Shown: piece by piece, positions 16,401 to 22,128 of the stretch
Numbering within the stretch: the stretch's first letter is position 1
How the letters are laid out: each line of letters begins with the position of its first letter
Source: a virus
DNA length: 22,337 nucleotides
Strand: one strand, 5' to 3'
IMG/VR virus record: IMGVR_UViG_3300020183_000503
Coordinates: 1-22,337 of that record
The notes under the pieces: generated by a model
Database searches by the model: none
Told to the model about the DNA's origin: nothing
The model's input: only the letters and a program-made list of their open reading frames with translations
Program-made: the position numbers and the translations under genes

Positions 16401-16751
16401 ATTATATCTATCTGTAAAAGGTGGGGCTCCATAAACCACTGTGGGAGTTCTTGTATCAATAGAAGAAATGCTTCCAAATAAACAATTATTATCAAAGTTT
16501 GTAATTGGGCATGTTGGATCATTAAAAGTAAGAATCTGGCTAGAATAAGAAGCAAATCCGCTTATGGCTGTGTTTCCATTATAATATGTATTACCAAATA
16601 CATCATATCCACTAAAAAGTAAATCATTATTTCCATAAGCCGCATCCATCACATCACTATCTGCAAAAGTCATTCCTTCAAACGAAAGCCCATATGTGCC
16701 TGGGCCATAAATGTACTCTAAACCCTCAGAATATAAATTTGAATTTCCCAT
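13479..16751 (-). CDS. J: Tail tip attachment protein, lambda gpJ homologue
   Basis: At 1090 residues this is the central tip and host-specificity protein. Lambda-J landmarks appear in order: DLICEGPIEGF at 151-161, KVPSNYNTDLRTYSGFWNG near 490, DNPAWCYYDLITNNRYGLGK near 506, QYCDQLVPDGKGGLEPRFTC, the VLNDMASIFRG helix near 575, FGCTSKNQARRLGKW, LLPGDVVQIYD near 710, and YRVLNIKEN...MEFVPQKY near 905-925, followed by a probable fibronectin-III-type domain from about 930. EGPIEG lies near residue 31 in lambda J as I recall it, so about 120 residues rich in Gly, Tyr and Asn have been added at the N-terminus. The segment between the GD-V-V motif and YRV is also longer. It starts one base after gpI stops and overlaps the next gene by ATGA. 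Confidence 0.93.
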   Translation of the reverse strand: MGNSNLYSEGLEYIYGPGTYGLSFEGMTFADSDVMDAAYGNNDLLFSGYDVFGNTYYNGNTAISGFASYSSQILTFNDPTCPITNFDNNCLFGSISSIDTRTPTVVYGAPPFTDRYNIVYGVAPDPADGYGTTSQTGNVSITSITKVGVLDLICEGPIEGFVTGNYFYDYSGRTTGDIGYRAVTFVPFTSSGYYGGSEDGNTYIEAPPEARSIFWNETPIVDANGYFNFKSVKFKYSYAQPNIHIQAHPRIDLYEDRYNYWGALTDKFKYPLPTSRSKGINERLYGSIITTGTFDVGFPKVYYFYNTDLSSIKINLKINNLGQTIVAVNAGNAGNVSREQLNIGFLLMRVFKNGDLVLVDSSKFWPYIRDYYYNENIIVKGKISSSPMLITFEVGFRPYAENFPYVEILQDQVGWAVTVVKNTEEGLPPGIANATSIDSVTEVFSDRFVYPNAAMVYNEFDSRYFNSVPTRSYKMRLLKVKVPSNYNTDLRTYSGFWNGSFKLAWTDNPAWCYYDLITNNRYGLGKYINGDLVDKWNLYEISQYCDQLVPDGKGGLEPRFTCNLMIAAKEEAYKVLNDMASIFRGITYYSAGQIFAAQDRPKDPIYAFNNTNVVDGKFAYSDSSRRARKTVAVIRFNDQDNNYKPAVEYVEYRQGIMKYGIRETSVTAFGCTSKNQARRLGKWFLITENEETETVNFDAGLEASYLLPGDVVQIYDQNRSNVSYAGRTKELTTGSATLDLPYNTGILYTLTGFRSNFDIYFLTPTFNLQYGTDLGDNYITGFNITNSGATGLNTQFFRRSGIQKITIPNPTSGYITSGTGYYSNNIRINFPVGSGLNSGNHVLLQNTIWNIDVNTSGYTGIDIRSPINNSNNLTYPGAFYDSFLNKPQLYRVLNIKENTEKGTFNISAMEFVPQKYGEIDLDAKLTNVALKPEVPQAPILLLSGLFRDALGNLTGSNKRLYGGVVSSNGINSIAYSVQRPLVNSQFVSQYLVYMRSGINFSSQALDVNDLIDILPANPQTGFFPTGAGGTSLGIYPPYVTPLKSGDFFFRVFAKNSLEELSPMVTGFFRLTSQAPMDKVLASGVNVEGQP

Positions 16752-16752
16752 A

Positions 16753-17505
16753 TTAGAAGTTTATTTCATTTATAATTGGACTTTGGCCAATTAATTTACA
16801 TTGCGAGTTAAATAAATATGTAAAAGCTCCAGAACTTGTAGTATTATTATACTCATTAACTCCTCGTTTATTTGTCTTATATTGTATGTCATAAGATGCA
16901 TATACATTGTTCGATCCTATTAACAGAGTTCCATATCCGACGGGGACTGGGCCTCCTTCACCTACTGTATTTACGGGTCCGTTAAATAAATATGAGCTAG
17001 GACCTCCGACTTCTCCAGCAGAAGTATTTATAGGATCTGCTTGCTGTGCGCTAAATGGAATTAAAGGAGGAGGCTTGCTCAATAAAGATGTAACTCCGGC
17101 CGCAAGTAATCCAACTCCCGCAAGGATTAATAATGGAGCAAGAGGTGGTACAAATATTGCTACAACAATAAGAATAACAGCTATAAAGATCATAAAGAAA
17201 CTTCTTGAGCCCATAATTTCAGGAAAAATATCTATTGTTTCAAGTTTATCTCCATATTCCATAAAAACTTCGGAATTCTTAAACTCCTCGACTTTCATAT
17301 CTTCTTTAAAAGTTAAAAATTTATTATTAACCGATATTGCGTAGGAAGAGTAGCCTTGTTCATTAGCATGGTCTAGAAACCATTTTCTTAGATTCCTAGT
17401 GTTTGCTTCAATAGCCCTCATAGCTTCTGCTACGGAAGACACATCAAGCTCCCAAGATTTTCCTAAATCTTCTCCAAGCTTTCCATGTAAATTAACACGC
17501 ACCAT
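16753..17505 (-). CDS. I: Tail assembly protein, lambda gpI homologue
   Basis: A 250-residue protein with the lambda gpI layout. An N-terminal ubiquitin-like beta-grasp region spans about 1-95 (MVRVNLHGKLGEDLG). A long hydrophobic segment covers 103-142 (FFMIFIAVILIVVAIFVPP and a second leucine/alanine-rich stretch). Then come a Pro-rich link and the family signature SYLFNGPVNT (171-180) with GGPVPVGYGTLLIGS (184-198). About 45 residues follow the signature. GGAG on the minus strand (bases 17515-17518), inside the end of gpK, is 9 bases before the ATG and supports the start. In lambda, gpI is needed for tip assembly with gpJ, gpK and gpL. The hydrophobic segment suggests membrane contact in tip assembly or DNA entry. 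Confidence 0.92.
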   Translation of the reverse strand: MVRVNLHGKLGEDLGKSWELDVSSVAEAMRAIEANTRNLRKWFLDHANEQGYSSYAISVNNKFLTFKEDMKVEEFKNSEVFMEYGDKLETIDIFPEIMGSRSFFMIFIAVILIVVAIFVPPLAPLLILAGVGLLAAGVTSLLSKPPPLIPFSAQQADPINTSAGEVGGPSSYLFNGPVNTVGEGGPVPVGYGTLLIGSNNVYASYDIQYKTNKRGVNEYNNTTSSGAFTYLFNSQCKLIGQSPIINEINF

Positions 17506-17507
17506 CT

Positions 17508-18221
17508 TTATTTTCTCCTAAAAATTCCAATTTTTTTTCTATTATAATAATTACAGTAATTTTTTATTCTAGAAAAAGCATTTCTTGGTTGTTCTAAAAT
17601 TTTATTATTTCCTAAATATATTGCAAAATGAAAATAATTATCTATATTAAACAACAAAATATCGTTAACCTGTAAAGAAATCTCTTCTTGTAAGAAGATC
17701 ATATTATTTGGTTGAATATATTTAACAATTTCAGAAAGATTTTTTTCTGTCACTTCTAACTTATCTGTTTGATTTAAATCTATTGGAAATTTTATATTAA
17801 AATTTAATTCTTCTGAGTAATATTTTCTAACTAAATCAAAACAATGCGTATTATGAAAGTCAATGCTTCTTCCAATATATTTAACGGCATCAGAATTATT
17901 TGCTGTATAATGTTTAAAAATATTCTTTTTAAGTACGTACAGAACCATGTCTATTTTTGATTCTTCTGAGCATATTTTATCCATGATCGAAAAATTTTCT
18001 TCTTCATTGTGGCTATGATATATATAAAGTATGTTATGATGATGTTTATTAACAAGAAAATCTCTGCTTGAAATCTTAAAATTATTTAAAGGGTCCTTTG
18101 CTATATTTTCGCATTCTATAACATCAAGATCTCCATTTTTTTCTATAATAAAACCACAGCATTCTAATGGATCTTGATTTTTTGCATGATTGATAATTTT
18201 ATTTTTTATTTTAGTATTCAT
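17508..18221 (-). CDS. K: Tail tip peptidase, lambda gpK homologue (JAMM + NlpC/P60)
   Basis: A 237-residue two-domain protein. The N-terminal JAB/MPN (JAMM) metallopeptidase domain has E20, H69-S-H71, S78 and D81. The spacing from H71 to S78 is six residues where the canonical motif has seven. The C-terminal NlpC/P60 cysteine-peptidase domain has C127 in THCFDLVRKYY and H198 in FHFAIYLG; Q211 in the following strand could be the third catalytic residue. Together these suggest cutting of peptidoglycan crosslinks during entry or proteolytic processing of tip components. The start overlaps the gpL stop by one base (TAATG). Gene order L-K-I-J matches lambda exactly. Confidence 0.92.
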   Translation of the reverse strand: MNTKIKNKIINHAKNQDPLECCGFIIEKNGDLDVIECENIAKDPLNNFKISSRDFLVNKHHHNILYIYHSHNEEENFSIMDKICSEESKIDMVLYVLKKNIFKHYTANNSDAVKYIGRSIDFHNTHCFDLVRKYYSEELNFNIKFPIDLNQTDKLEVTEKNLSEIVKYIQPNNMIFLQEEISLQVNDILLFNIDNYFHFAIYLGNNKILEQPRNAFSRIKNYCNYYNRKKIGIFRRK

Positions 18222-19612
18222 TATTGATTATTAGGTTGATCTGTTCCAGGAAAACCTCCGAATGGAAGAAATCCGTTTAGATATCCTCCTGTATAATCTT
18301 TTGGTATGCCATGGGCGTAATCTGCAATTGGGTTCCATACTGCTGGTCTTCTTGGAAAATAAACACCAGTCCCACCAACTCCAGTTAATACAAACTCCAG
18401 ACTACTTAGCATACTAGTTGAGTCTCCTGCTAGTTTAAAATAAGAATCAGCTTTTTTATATTTATCTAAAGTCCATCCACCTCTGTTTGTTGGCCAAATA
18501 ACCGGTCTAAATGCAGGATTTTTAAGCCATCTTAATCTACAAGCGGAAATACTTTTTGAGCAACTGTCAGAAAGCCAATGAACGGCGTTTGGGGGAGAAT
18601 TTTGATAAGTAGAAGTATGGTTATTAATACAAACAAAATAATAGTTTAATTTATTGTTTTGAAGATGTATAAAATCTCCGCTTACATATGCCACCCCTGT
18701 TGACCATGCTCCTAAATTTCCGGCGCCACCTGTTATTCTTGTTATTGCTGTTGAATCTGGAGCTACTCCAGTTCTAAAAACCGCACCAGAAGGACCAATA
18801 AATAATTGATCATTTTCTGTTGCGACAGGAGGAGCGGTTTGCAATAGTCTTATATTAACTCCAGGATTCGAAACTCCCGCATATACTCCACTGTGAACCG
18901 CTGATCTTCTAGAATCATATTCATACAAACACCCTTCGCCTCTATATTGGAAGGGGCATTTAGAAGCAAAAATTGTTCTTCCTGGCAAGGCAACACCTTC
19001 GACGTCAAGAATAGATCCTAGGGTATATTCTAATGTTAAATTATCTTCTTGATTTTTTCTGTCTATGTAGTAAACATCTTTGGGCAATTCTATCTCATAT
19101 ATAGAAGGATCATCTGTAAATGGATTAACGTTGCCAGAAAAATTAGATCCTTTTAAATATTTTAAAAATGTTTTTATTCTAGTAAATTTTGCCCCGACAA
19201 TGTCTCCCAATGATTCAATTTGCATTCTAATATATTTATAAAATGAATTTGTAGATGAATCGGGACTATTATTTGATATAAATAATCTTGGAGTTGGAAG
19301 TGTTCCTGCGCTATTCATTTCAAATCCGTCCGCAAAGATTGGCATTGGGAAGAATTGCTTATCCTTCCAAGTAATTATACCATATGGGTTAGTAGACATA
19401 TTATATAAATTATAATCATTATATATTCTTAAAATGCCATTCTGTATAGGTTGATTCGTAGGTAATGATGTGGTATTAATTGTTTGAGGATATACCGGGG
19501 TTAAGTCGATCTCATATAAAAAAACTTGAGAGGATGGTTCTAATTTTGCTATCTCTGCATTGATTGACCTATATCCACTAACAATTTGATTGTAAATTGA
19601 AATTGAGGACAT
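18221..19612 (-). CDS. L: Minor tail protein, lambda gpL homologue with large insertions
   Basis: At 463 residues it is about twice the length of lambda gpL (about 232). The family signature ALPGRTIFASKCPFQYRGEGC carries C219 and C228, and DSCSKSISACRLRW carries C351 and C358. Lambda gpL coordinates an iron-sulfur cluster with four cysteines, and the C-x8-C and C-x6-C spacings fit. The link between the pairs is 122 residues, where lambda has about 22. It contains a W...Y...YY...N...P...W module (303-347) and a fifth cysteine, C328. A second insertion separates C358 from the usual C-terminal LPFGGFPG (449-456). The gene starts two bases after gpM stops. It is a tip component that connects gpM to the gpJ complex. 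Confidence 0.92.
   Translation of the reverse strand: MSSISIYNQIVSGYRSINAEIAKLEPSSQVFLYEIDLTPVYPQTINTTSLPTNQPIQNGILRIYNDYNLYNMSTNPYGIITWKDKQFFPMPIFADGFEMNSAGTLPTPRLFISNNSPDSSTNSFYKYIRMQIESLGDIVGAKFTRIKTFLKYLKGSNFSGNVNPFTDDPSIYEIELPKDVYYIDRKNQEDNLTLEYTLGSILDVEGVALPGRTIFASKCPFQYRGEGCLYEYDSRRSAVHSGVYAGVSNPGVNIRLLQTAPPVATENDQLFIGPSGAVFRTGVAPDSTAITRITGGAGNLGAWSTGVAYVSGDFIHLQNNKLNYYFVCINNHTSTYQNSPPNAVHWLSDSCSKSISACRLRWLKNPAFRPVIWPTNRGGWTLDKYKKADSYFKLAGDSTSMLSSLEFVLTGVGGTGVYFPRRPAVWNPIADYAHGIPKDYTGGYLNGFLPFGGFPGTDQPNNQ
18572..18706 (-). other. Small aromatic (CBM5/12-like) module inside the gpL homologue
   Basis: Residues 303-347 of the gpL homologue: WSTGVAYVSGDFIHL, then NYYFVCINNHTS, then PPNAVHW. 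The spacing of W, Y, D/V, YY, N, P and W resembles small chitin-binding-type (CBM5/12) modules and the N-terminal segment of the adjacent gpM homologue. Sugar binding at the tip is inference only. Confidence 0.45.
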
Positions 19613-19614
19613 AA

Positions 19615-20160
19615 TTATGCTGGAACTTCTTCGAAAGTTGTCCGAATACTATAGTTATTATAAAAATTATATGCTACTTCCCAATTAGGGGCAATAAATT
19701 CTGTTATTTGTTGGCCTGTTCTTGCGTATATTGTTGGAACGTTATAGACGAAAGCTTCTCTACCGCCTCTTTGCTCTAAAAAGTGAAGGATTGATACAGT
19801 TTCTACTTCTGTTCTATTATCAAAATTTAAAGATAAATTTTTCATTTGAAAATTTAGTCCATCGGCAAATCTTTGCTGGTATCCATTTCCAAATTGGATT
19901 TTTTTTACTCTTGGTTCAATTTTTGAATTTGATTGATATGATGGTTTCCAGAAAAAATTAGGTACTAATACAGAATTTATTAAGATATAACCATCCCATT
20001 TGGATTGAAGATTGCTATTGGTTGTTGGGTTATTAGGCACGCCAAAATTACTATCTATAGAAGAATAGTAATATCTTGAATTTGATCCAGACACAATACT
20101 ATATTTATTATAGTTCCTAGTGCTAGACCAGCCATTAACTGTATCATATACGCTTGCCAT
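19615..20160 (-). CDS. M: Minor tail protein, lambda gpM homologue with N-terminal extension
   Basis: A 181-residue protein. Residues about 70-181 match the phage minor tail protein M family: FWKPSYQSNSKIEPRVKKIQ, FGNGYQQRFADGLNF, FLEQRGGREAFVYNVP, and a final RTTFEEV. Lambda gpM is about 109 residues, so about 69 residues are added in front, containing a W...Y...YYSS...P...W module (11-58). In lambda, gpM joins the tape measure/tube end to gpL at the tip. It is the first gene of the minus-strand tip operon. A GTGTAAA motif (20181-20187) lies 20 bases upstream, with AAAAGG closer to the ATG. The gene is divergent from the tube-like gene at 20213. Confidence 0.93.
   Translation of the reverse strand: MASVYDTVNGWSSTRNYNKYSIVSGSNSRYYYSSIDSNFGVPNNPTTNSNLQSKWDGYILINSVLVPNFFWKPSYQSNSKIEPRVKKIQFGNGYQQRFADGLNFQMKNLSLNFDNRTEVETVSILHFLEQRGGREAFVYNVPTIYARTGQQITEFIAPNWEVAYNFYNNYSIRTTFEEVPA
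19987..20130 (-). other. Small aromatic (CBM5/12-like) module at the N-terminus of the gpM homologue
   Basis: Residues 11-58: WSSTRNYNKYSIVSG, then SRYYYSSIDSNFGVP, then a W followed by DGY. It is outside the region shared with lambda gpM and parallels residues 303-347 of the neighbouring gpL homologue. The module could be a sugar-binding or protein-docking unit. Confidence 0.45.
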
Positions 20161-20177
20161 ATACCTTTTACCTATAT

Positions 20178-20207
20178 AAATTTACACTTAAAAAGAGGTG
20201 TAATTTA
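20178..20207. promoter_or_regulatory. Divergent promoter pair forming an inverted repeat between gpM and the tube-like gene
   Basis: On the plus strand, AAATTTACAC (20178-20187) faces GTGTAATTT (20198-20206) across ten bases, an imperfect inverted repeat. Read outward, each arm is one copy of the GTGTAAW motif. The minus copy (core 20181-20187) is 20 bases before the gpM start; the plus copy (core 20198-20204) is 8 bases before the ATG at 20213. The whole intergenic gap is 52 bases. It can be read as back-to-back promoters or as the binding site of a dimeric regulator. Confidence 0.5.
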
Positions 20208-20212
20208 TATTA

Positions 20213-21013
20213 ATGTTACGAACTTCTAGTATAGAAAACCAAAAATTTTATATCAATCAGAATTTTATATCTGGTATACAATCCCTTTCTTTAAACTATG
20301 ACACTAATATAAACCCTTCATTTTATGTTAATGATACAGGCATGAATTATTTTATATCTCAGCCTATAGTGGCAAACTTTAGCGTAAACTATATTCCTGG
20401 AGATACAGAACCATTTATAGACTATACCGGAAATAATTTTTTTACAGGAAAAATTGAATACGCAAATAAATTTATACAGTTTTCTAGCGGATACATAGAT
20501 AATTATACTATACTTTCAGAATTAAATCGCCCTGTAGAGGTATCTGTTCAAGGAAAAGTTTATGGAGTTCTTGCGTATAACACTGGTTTGAATACATCTA
20601 GCGGATCATTAAATTATAGTATTAATCCAATAAATTATTGTTATTTAGATTTAAATCTAAACGACGTGAATTTAAATAGATTAAATAGTTGTTCAATAAG
20701 CTATGACTCAAAAAAAATAGCAAATTACAATATTGGTGATTTTTTGCCATTTGAAATAATACAGGAATATCCAATAGAGATAAATACAAGTATAAATTTC
20801 GAAATTAGTGAAGATATTCTCAAAAGTCCAACCGGACTATTCTCAAACCAAGAAATACAAGATTTAACAGTAAGTTTTAAAAATATCAACAATACCTCTA
20901 TAATTAGAACATTTAATGTTAGAAATTCGGCCCTATCTAATAAAAATTATAATTTTAGCGTAAATGAGAATGGCACCTTCAGTTTGGCTTATAAAAGTTA
21001 TATAAATAATTAG
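20213..21013 (+). CDS. Second tail-tube-like protein (paralogue of the tube protein)
   Basis: A 266-residue, Asn/Ser/Tyr-rich, beta-type protein with no signal peptide or membrane segment. Residues 22-64 (IQSLSLNYDTNINPSFYVND, then Q-P-I-V-A-N-F-S) and 157-200 (LNSCSISYDSKKIANYNIGD, then E-Y-P-I-E-I-N-T) follow the same strand-turn-strand pattern as the two halves of the tube protein at 1129-2241, and the C-terminal part also matches in layout. It is therefore probably a two-domain tube-fold protein, for example a distal tail ring, tube initiator or terminator. No Shine-Dalgarno sequence is visible. The GTGTAAT motif ends only 8 bases before the ATG, so the transcript may be leaderless. Identity per position is low, and homology is inferred from pattern. 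Confidence 0.65.
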   Translation: MLRTSSIENQKFYINQNFISGIQSLSLNYDTNINPSFYVNDTGMNYFISQPIVANFSVNYIPGDTEPFIDYTGNNFFTGKIEYANKFIQFSSGYIDNYTILSELNRPVEVSVQGKVYGVLAYNTGLNTSSGSLNYSINPINYCYLDLNLNDVNLNRLNSCSISYDSKKIANYNIGDFLPFEIIQEYPIEINTSINFEISEDILKSPTGLFSNQEIQDLTVSFKNINNTSIIRTFNVRNSALSNKNYNFSVNENGTFSLAYKSYINN

Positions 21014-21040
21014 ATATTTGACATATATTTAATATAATAT

Positions 21041-21457
21041 ATGTATATGGAAATACCTAAGCAAAATTTAACAAATGTTATACATGCAATCATATTAAAT
21101 AATGATTCATTCTTCGAAATGTCAAAAGATTTTCCGGAAATAGCCGCAGATCTAACAACTTTTAAACATAACCCTAATTGTTCTTGCAAAAATAAAGTTA
21201 CTAAATTTTTCAATGATAAGATTGAATCTGGACAAAAAGATATTTTAGATAAGTATTATATAGGCAAAGAAACCACAGAGAATAGGATCTTAAAGATAAT
21301 TAAAGATCATGACGAAAAAGTACTTACTGGTAAAATAATTACCATTGACAACTCCAAAGAAGCTTGGAACAATTTTGCGCAAGAATGTTCATCTAAATTC
21401 TTTAGAAATTTTTCTGTTATAGAAAAAGGAGATAAACTAGACATATATTTTATATGA
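21041..21457 (+). CDS. Unknown small protein with an NPNCSCKNKV segment
   Basis: A 138-residue soluble protein without a recognisable family. C47 and C49 lie in HNPNCSCKNKVTKFF and C115 lies further on. The rest is mixed helix and strand with many Lys and Asp. The start may be the ATG at 21041 or the in-frame ATG at 21047; no Shine-Dalgarno sequence supports either. It follows the tube-like gene by 27 bases and overlaps the next gene as ATGA, so it belongs to the same plus-strand unit. Confidence 0.7.
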   Translation: MYMEIPKQNLTNVIHAIILNNDSFFEMSKDFPEIAADLTTFKHNPNCSCKNKVTKFFNDKIESGQKDILDKYYIGKETTENRILKIIKDHDEKVLTGKIITIDNSKEAWNNFAQECSSKFFRNFSVIEKGDKLDIYFI

Positions 21458-21747
21458 TCTTTGTTGCGTATCTTTTGGTCTGTCTTGGTTTAACTTACGC
21501 CTGGTCTGATACCGAAATAGCTATTCCTTTCAGAAATTTTGTAGCAAGAGTTCCATATATTCGAGTGCCTCTTCTTTGTCAAGAATGCTCAAGCTTTTGG
21601 ATTTCTTTGGGATTAACTTTATTTATAAATCCCTTTGAAATTTATACTTATGATTATGTATCTAACTTCTTAAGTGCTATATCTGGATTTTTTATAAATT
21701 TGTTATTTGTAAGAAGAAAAATAATTCCTTTCAAAGACGAAATATAA
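21454..21747 (+). CDS. Small membrane protein with CxxC-SSFW motif (DUF1360-like)
   Basis: A 97-residue protein with three hydrophobic segments: about 1-17 (MIFVAYLLVCLGLTYAW), 47-60 (FWISLGLTLFI) and 70-86 (SNFLSAISGFFINLLF). Between the first two lies C42-Q-E-C45-SSFW. A Cys-x2-Cys followed by a short S/T-F-W before a membrane helix is what I associate with the DUF1360 group of small membrane proteins, found in bacteria and phages, function unknown. The start is coupled to the upstream stop (ATGA). A holin is an alternative from size alone, but nothing specific supports it. Confidence 0.7.
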   Translation: MIFVAYLLVCLGLTYAWSDTEIAIPFRNFVARVPYIRVPLLCQECSSFWISLGLTLFINPFEIYTYDYVSNFLSAISGFFINLLFVRRKIIPFKDEI

Positions 21748-21755
21748 CATATTTT

Positions 21756-21768
21756 TGGTGTAATATTA
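21756..21768 (+). promoter_or_regulatory. Putative phage promoter motif GTGTAAT before the Cys-rich gene
   Basis: TGGTGTAATATTA lies in the 27-base gap after the membrane-protein gene; the core is at 21758-21764, 10 bases before the ATG at 21775. No ribosome-binding site fits in this gap. As at 20213, a start site about 7 bases downstream of the motif would give a nearly leaderless transcript. Confidence 0.4.
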
Positions 21769-21774
21769 GTTACT

Positions 21775-22125
21775 ATGCCATCAGGAACAGTAGGAACTGG
21801 AGATGAAAAATGCCCTTGCAAACCAGATTGCGAGTGCAATCTTGCTACTACAGCATGTTGCTGCGACGCAGGTTGCGATGGAGTAGCTGGCAAATGCCCA
21901 GACTGTGGTTGCACAGATCCAAAAGCAAAAAATTATGACCCTAAAGCTACATTGGATGATTGTAGCTGCAATAACAAATGTCATCATAATTCGGGTCATC
22001 CAGGATGCTCTGGTTCTTCAAATTTTGATATTAAAAAAGTAAAAACTAAGCGAGCTGGACTAGAAGGATACGCAAATCTTATCGGGCCAGAGATGTTAAT
22101 CATAGACGAATTATTAGATATATAA
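21775..22125 (+). CDS. Cysteine-rich protein with CTDPxAxNY...DDxSC motif
   Basis: A 116-residue protein with 15 cysteines, all in residues 13-78, in patterns such as CPC, CEC, CCC, CGC and CSC. Residues 46-65 read CTDPKAKNYDPKATLDDCSC. This is a variant of a Cys-bounded motif (CTDPxAxNYxxxAxxDDGSC) that I recall from many extracellular proteins of Bacteroidetes and from aquatic phages; here the usual Gly before S-C is a Cys. CHHNSGHPGC (69-78) could bind metal. The last 35 residues are Cys-free (KKVKTKRAGLEGYANLIGPE) and look like a separate tail, perhaps for attachment to the virion. There is no signal peptide. The role is unknown: a disulfide- or metal-stabilised virion decoration and a metal-binding intracellular protein are both possible. 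Confidence 0.7.
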   Translation: MPSGTVGTGDEKCPCKPDCECNLATTACCCDAGCDGVAGKCPDCGCTDPKAKNYDPKATLDDCSCNNKCHHNSGHPGCSGSSNFDIKKVKTKRAGLEGYANLIGPEMLIIDELLDI

Positions 22126-22128
22126 AAT

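Noticed and set aside
16907-17344. Open frame of 145 codons on the plus strand
   Set aside because: It is antisense to the gpI homologue, whose family motifs are clear, has no ribosome-binding site, and its translation shows no family features.
20161-20212. T4-type late promoter (TATAAATA-like) in the divergent gap
   Set aside because: TATATAAA is present on the plus strand, but the T4 late consensus is not matched in the other intergenic gaps, whereas GTGTAAW is shared.
21018-21038. TTGACA (21018-21023) and TATAAT (21033-21038) as a sigma70 promoter for the gene at 21041
   Set aside because: The spacer is only 9 bases, far from the 16-18 needed, and TATAAT-like strings are common in this A/T-rich gap.
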